Source: CAWCLK01 sp963796225 (lineage in GTDB: Bacteria > Actinomycetota > Nitriliruptoria > Nitriliruptorales > Nitriliruptoraceae). Taken from it: a DNA stretch of 17,477 bases. Position numbers and translations under genes: made by a program. The DNA lies in NCBI GenBank assembly GCA_963796225.1, contig CAWCLK010000042.1, positions 1-17,477 of the forward strand, given 5' to 3'. Under the pieces are notes generated by a model that ran no database searches, was not told where the DNA came from, and saw nothing but the letters and a program-made list of their open reading frames with translations. The stretch's first letter is position 1. Each line of letters starts with the position of its first letter. Of the stretch, positions 15,655 to 17,477 are shown piece by piece.

Positions 15655-15668
15655 GATAACACGTTCTA
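15655..15668. promoter_or_regulatory. KstR-type operator GATAACACGTTCTA in the divergent chsH/fadA5 promoter
   Basis: Matches TnnAACnnGTTnnA except for G in place of the first T. It lies in the 150-bp gap between the chsH start (15595, minus) and the fadA5 start (15746, plus), so it could control both. An outer AGAAC (15650-15654) and GTTCT (15663-15667) add a second, overlapping inverted repeat. Confidence 0.7.
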
Positions 15669-15678
15669 GTTTGCTAGT

Positions 15679-15693
15679 CTGACACACCGTCAG
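15679..15693. promoter_or_regulatory. Palindromic operator candidate CTGACACACCGTCAG
   Basis: Fourth copy of CTGAC-N5-GTCAG, 10 bp from the KstR-type site in the divergent promoter. The outer five bases pair perfectly; the next position is mismatched. On the minus strand its CTGACG could double as a -35 for chsH, and on the plus strand TAGTCT (15675-15680) is a weak -10 for fadA5. Confidence 0.65.
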
Positions 15694-15745
15694 GTCTTCC
15701 GCTCGGCGGCACGCGCCCCGGGCCCGTTCGAGAACAGGACGTCTC

Positions 15746-16921
15746 GTGGCTGCCGACCCCAACGAACCCGTCATCGTCGCCGCCGTGCGCACCCCCATCG
15801 GCCGGCGCAAGGGAGACCTCGCCGGCCTCCACACGGCGAAGGTCCTCGGCGCGACGCTGCGTGAGGTGATCGCCCGCGCCGGGATCGACGCCACGGACGT
15901 CGAGCAGGTCGTGGGAGGGTGCGTGACCCAGGCCGGCGAGCAGGGCGCCAACATCACGCGCTACGCCTGGCTGGCCGAGCACCTCCCCCAGACCACGGCG
16001 TGCACGACCGTGGACTGCCAGTGCGGCTCGGCCCAGCAGGCCAACCACTTCGTGGCCGGGCTGATCACGGCCGGGGCCATGGACGTCGGGATCGCCTGCG
16101 GGGTCGAGATGATGAGCCGCGTGGGCCTGGGCGACAACGTGCTCAACGGCCCCGGGGTCCCCCGCCCCGACGACTGGGACGTGGACCTGCCCAATCAGTT
16201 CGTCGGCGCCGAGCGGATCGCCACGGACCGCGGCGTCACCCGGCAGGACGTGGACGACCTGGCACTCGCGTCGCAGCGCAACGCCGCCCGGGCGTGGGAG
16301 GAAGGCCGCTTCGACCGCGAGGTGTTCCACCTCGACGCCCCGGTGCTCGACGAGGAGGGCAAGCCCACCGGCGACACCCGCCCCGTCACCCGTGACGGCG
16401 GCCTGCGCGAGACCACCCCGGAGGGACTCGCGAAGCTGAACCCAGTCGTGCCCGACGGCGTGCACACCGCCGGGAACTCGTCACAGATCTCCGACGGGGC
16501 GGCCGCCGTGCTGTGGATGTCGCGCCGCCGGGCCGAGTCCCTGGGACTGCGTCCGCGGGCGCGCATCGTCGCGCAGACCCTCGTCGGCGCCGACCCCTAC
16601 TACCACCTCGACGGTCCGCGCCAGGCGACGACGAACGTGCTCGGCAAGGCCGGGATGGCGATGGGCGACATGGACCTGTTCGAGGTCAACGAGGCGTTCG
16701 CCGCGGTGGTCTGCTCCTGGGCCCGCGAGCACGAGCCCGACATGGACCGCGTGAACGTCAACGGCGGGGCGATCGCCCTCGGACACCCGGTCGGCTGCAC
16801 CGGGTCCCGGCTGGTCACCACCGCTCTGCACGAGCTCGAACGCACCGACGGCGAGCACGCCCTGATCACGATGTGCGCGGGCGGGGCGCTGGCCACGGGC
16901 ACCGTCCTGCAGCGCCTCTGA
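15746..16921 (+). CDS. fadA5: FadA5 steroid side-chain thiolase
   Basis: A 391-residue thiolase, the same length as M. tuberculosis FadA5 (Rv3546), starting at GTG 15746 behind AGGA. TVDCQCGSAQQANH places the nucleophile at Cys93; GGAIALGHPVGCTGSR gives His347 and MCAGGALATG gives Cys377, the FadA5 catalytic triad at identical positions. VGADPYYHLDGP and WDVDLPNQF are further FadA5 signatures. It thiolyses 3-keto side-chain CoA esters, releasing propionyl- or acetyl-CoA in successive cycles. It is divergent from the chsH-ltp2 unit, with which it shares an operator region, and is followed 35 bp later by the echA19-like gene. Intact frame. Confidence 0.95.
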   Translation: MAADPNEPVIVAAVRTPIGRRKGDLAGLHTAKVLGATLREVIARAGIDATDVEQVVGGCVTQAGEQGANITRYAWLAEHLPQTTACTTVDCQCGSAQQANHFVAGLITAGAMDVGIACGVEMMSRVGLGDNVLNGPGVPRPDDWDVDLPNQFVGAERIATDRGVTRQDVDDLALASQRNAARAWEEGRFDREVFHLDAPVLDEEGKPTGDTRPVTRDGGLRETTPEGLAKLNPVVPDGVHTAGNSSQISDGAAAVLWMSRRRAESLGLRPRARIVAQTLVGADPYYHLDGPRQATTNVLGKAGMAMGDMDLFEVNEAFAAVVCSWAREHEPDMDRVNVNGGAIALGHPVGCTGSRLVTTALHELERTDGEHALITMCAGGALATGTVLQRL

Positions 16922-16956
16922 GCCCCCCCACCCGCCACGACACGAGGCAGACGCCG

Positions 16957-17477
16957 ATGATCACCTCCCCCACCGACCACCTGCTCGTCGAACAGGACGG
17001 CCACGTCGTCACCGTCACCATGAACCGCCCCGACAAGCGCAACGCCTGGTCGGGCGAGATGATCCACGGCATGGCGGAGGTCTGGGACGCCATCGACGCC
17101 GACGACAGCGTCCGGGTCGCGATCCTCACCGGGGCCGGCGGCAACTTCTGCGCCGGCGCCGACCTCACCGCCATGAGTGCCAACCGGTCCTCCGGTGACG
17201 ACGGGTTCGCCGACAAGGTCGGCGGGGCGACCCAGGCGTTCCGGGGGATGCTGCGCTCGTCCCGCCTGTCCAAGCCGCTCGTCGCGGCGGTGGAGGGCTA
17301 CGCCCTGGCCGGGGGCACCGAGATCCTCCAGGCCACCGACATCCGCGTCGCCGCCGAGACGGCCACCTTCGGCCTGGCCGAGGTGCAGCGTGCGCTGTTC
17401 CCCGTGGGCGGATCCACGGTCCGGCTGCAGCGCCAGGTCAGCTACACCAAGGCCATGGAGATCCTGCTCACCGGCGA
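16957..17477 (+). CDS. echA19: EchA19-like enoyl-CoA hydratase, truncated by the window edge
   Basis: The first 173 codons of a crotonase-family hydratase, starting at ATG 16957 with GAGG upstream. VTMNRPDKRNA (20-30), the oxyanion-hole segment TGAGGNFCAGADL (58-70), AGGTEILQATDIRVA (118-132) and FGLAEV (138-143) are visible; Glu122 and Glu142 are the expected catalytic pair. FPVGGSTVRLQRQ and the GGTEILQ stretch make it closest to EchA19 (Rv3516), which hydrates the double bond made by the ChsE dehydrogenases on the sterol side chain. Probably cotranscribed with fadA5. The C-terminal third is off the right edge. Confidence 0.87.
   Translation, partial: MITSPTDHLLVEQDGHVVTVTMNRPDKRNAWSGEMIHGMAEVWDAIDADDSVRVAILTGAGGNFCAGADLTAMSANRSSGDDGFADKVGGATQAFRGMLRSSRLSKPLVAAVEGYALAGGTEILQATDIRVAAETATFGLAEVQRALFPVGGSTVRLQRQVSYTKAMEILLTG

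Noticed and set aside
1..17477. tRNA, rRNA, CRISPR array, insertion sequence, prophage or att site
   Set aside because: No cloverleaf-like or rRNA-like sequence, regularly spaced repeat array, transposase/integrase or terminal repeats were noticed. The two short tandem repeats are too few and degenerate for CRISPR.

Overview
This window comes from a high-GC actinobacterium. The coding sequence is strongly G/C-ended, the ribosome binding sites are GGAGG-like, and nearly every gene has a clear counterpart among the cholesterol side-chain genes of Mycobacterium tuberculosis and Rhodococcus (the KstR regulon). The genes are the same but the order is reshuffled, so I infer a lineage outside the mycobacteria, possibly a deeper-branching actinobacterium. 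The sequence alone does not fix the taxon.

Layout. A truncated kstR-like TetR regulator (1-349, +) faces tail-to-tail a four-gene minus-strand unit: SDR > fadE26-like > fadE27-like > fadD19-like (5290 down to 435). Upstream, also on the minus strand, are an Rv3521-like DUF35/OB-fold gene > ltp4-like > ltp3-like (8589 to 5345), a cytochrome P450 > second acyl-CoA synthetase (11713 to 8897), and a chsH2-chsH1 gene > ltp2 > nitronate-monooxygenase-like flavoprotein (15595 to 11827). A divergent plus-strand unit, fadA5 > echA19-like, starts at 15746 and runs off the right edge.

How the genes work together (inferred from families). The P450 oxidises the terminal side-chain carbon. FadD19-like ligase makes the CoA thioester, the FadE26/FadE27 pair (ChsE4-ChsE5) dehydrogenates it, EchA19-like hydrates it, an SDR may oxidise a hydroxyl, and FadA5 thiolyses it. 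ChsH1/ChsH2 and Ltp2 then remove the last three-carbon piece to give a 17-keto steroid. Ltp3, Ltp4 and the DUF35 protein match the set linked to C24-branched (plant) sterols. FadE28/FadE29 (ChsE1-ChsE2) homologues, which sit beside chsH2 in M. tuberculosis, are absent from this window.

Regulation. All four minus-strand units begin behind the same 15-bp palindrome CTGAC-N5-GTCAG (5308, 8611, 11785, 15679). Three of these lie close to a KstR-type operator (TnnAACnnGTTnnA; two exact, one with a single mismatch). KstR is known; the second palindrome looks like the site of another, unidentified regulator and is the most interesting non-coding signal here.

Sequence quality. Five genes carry apparent frameshifts, and every one can be repaired by removing a single base (six within the SDR, about eleven in total). 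This uniform +1 pattern suggests residual insertion errors rather than gene decay. After repair, ChsH2 and ChsH1 read as one continuous polypeptide.
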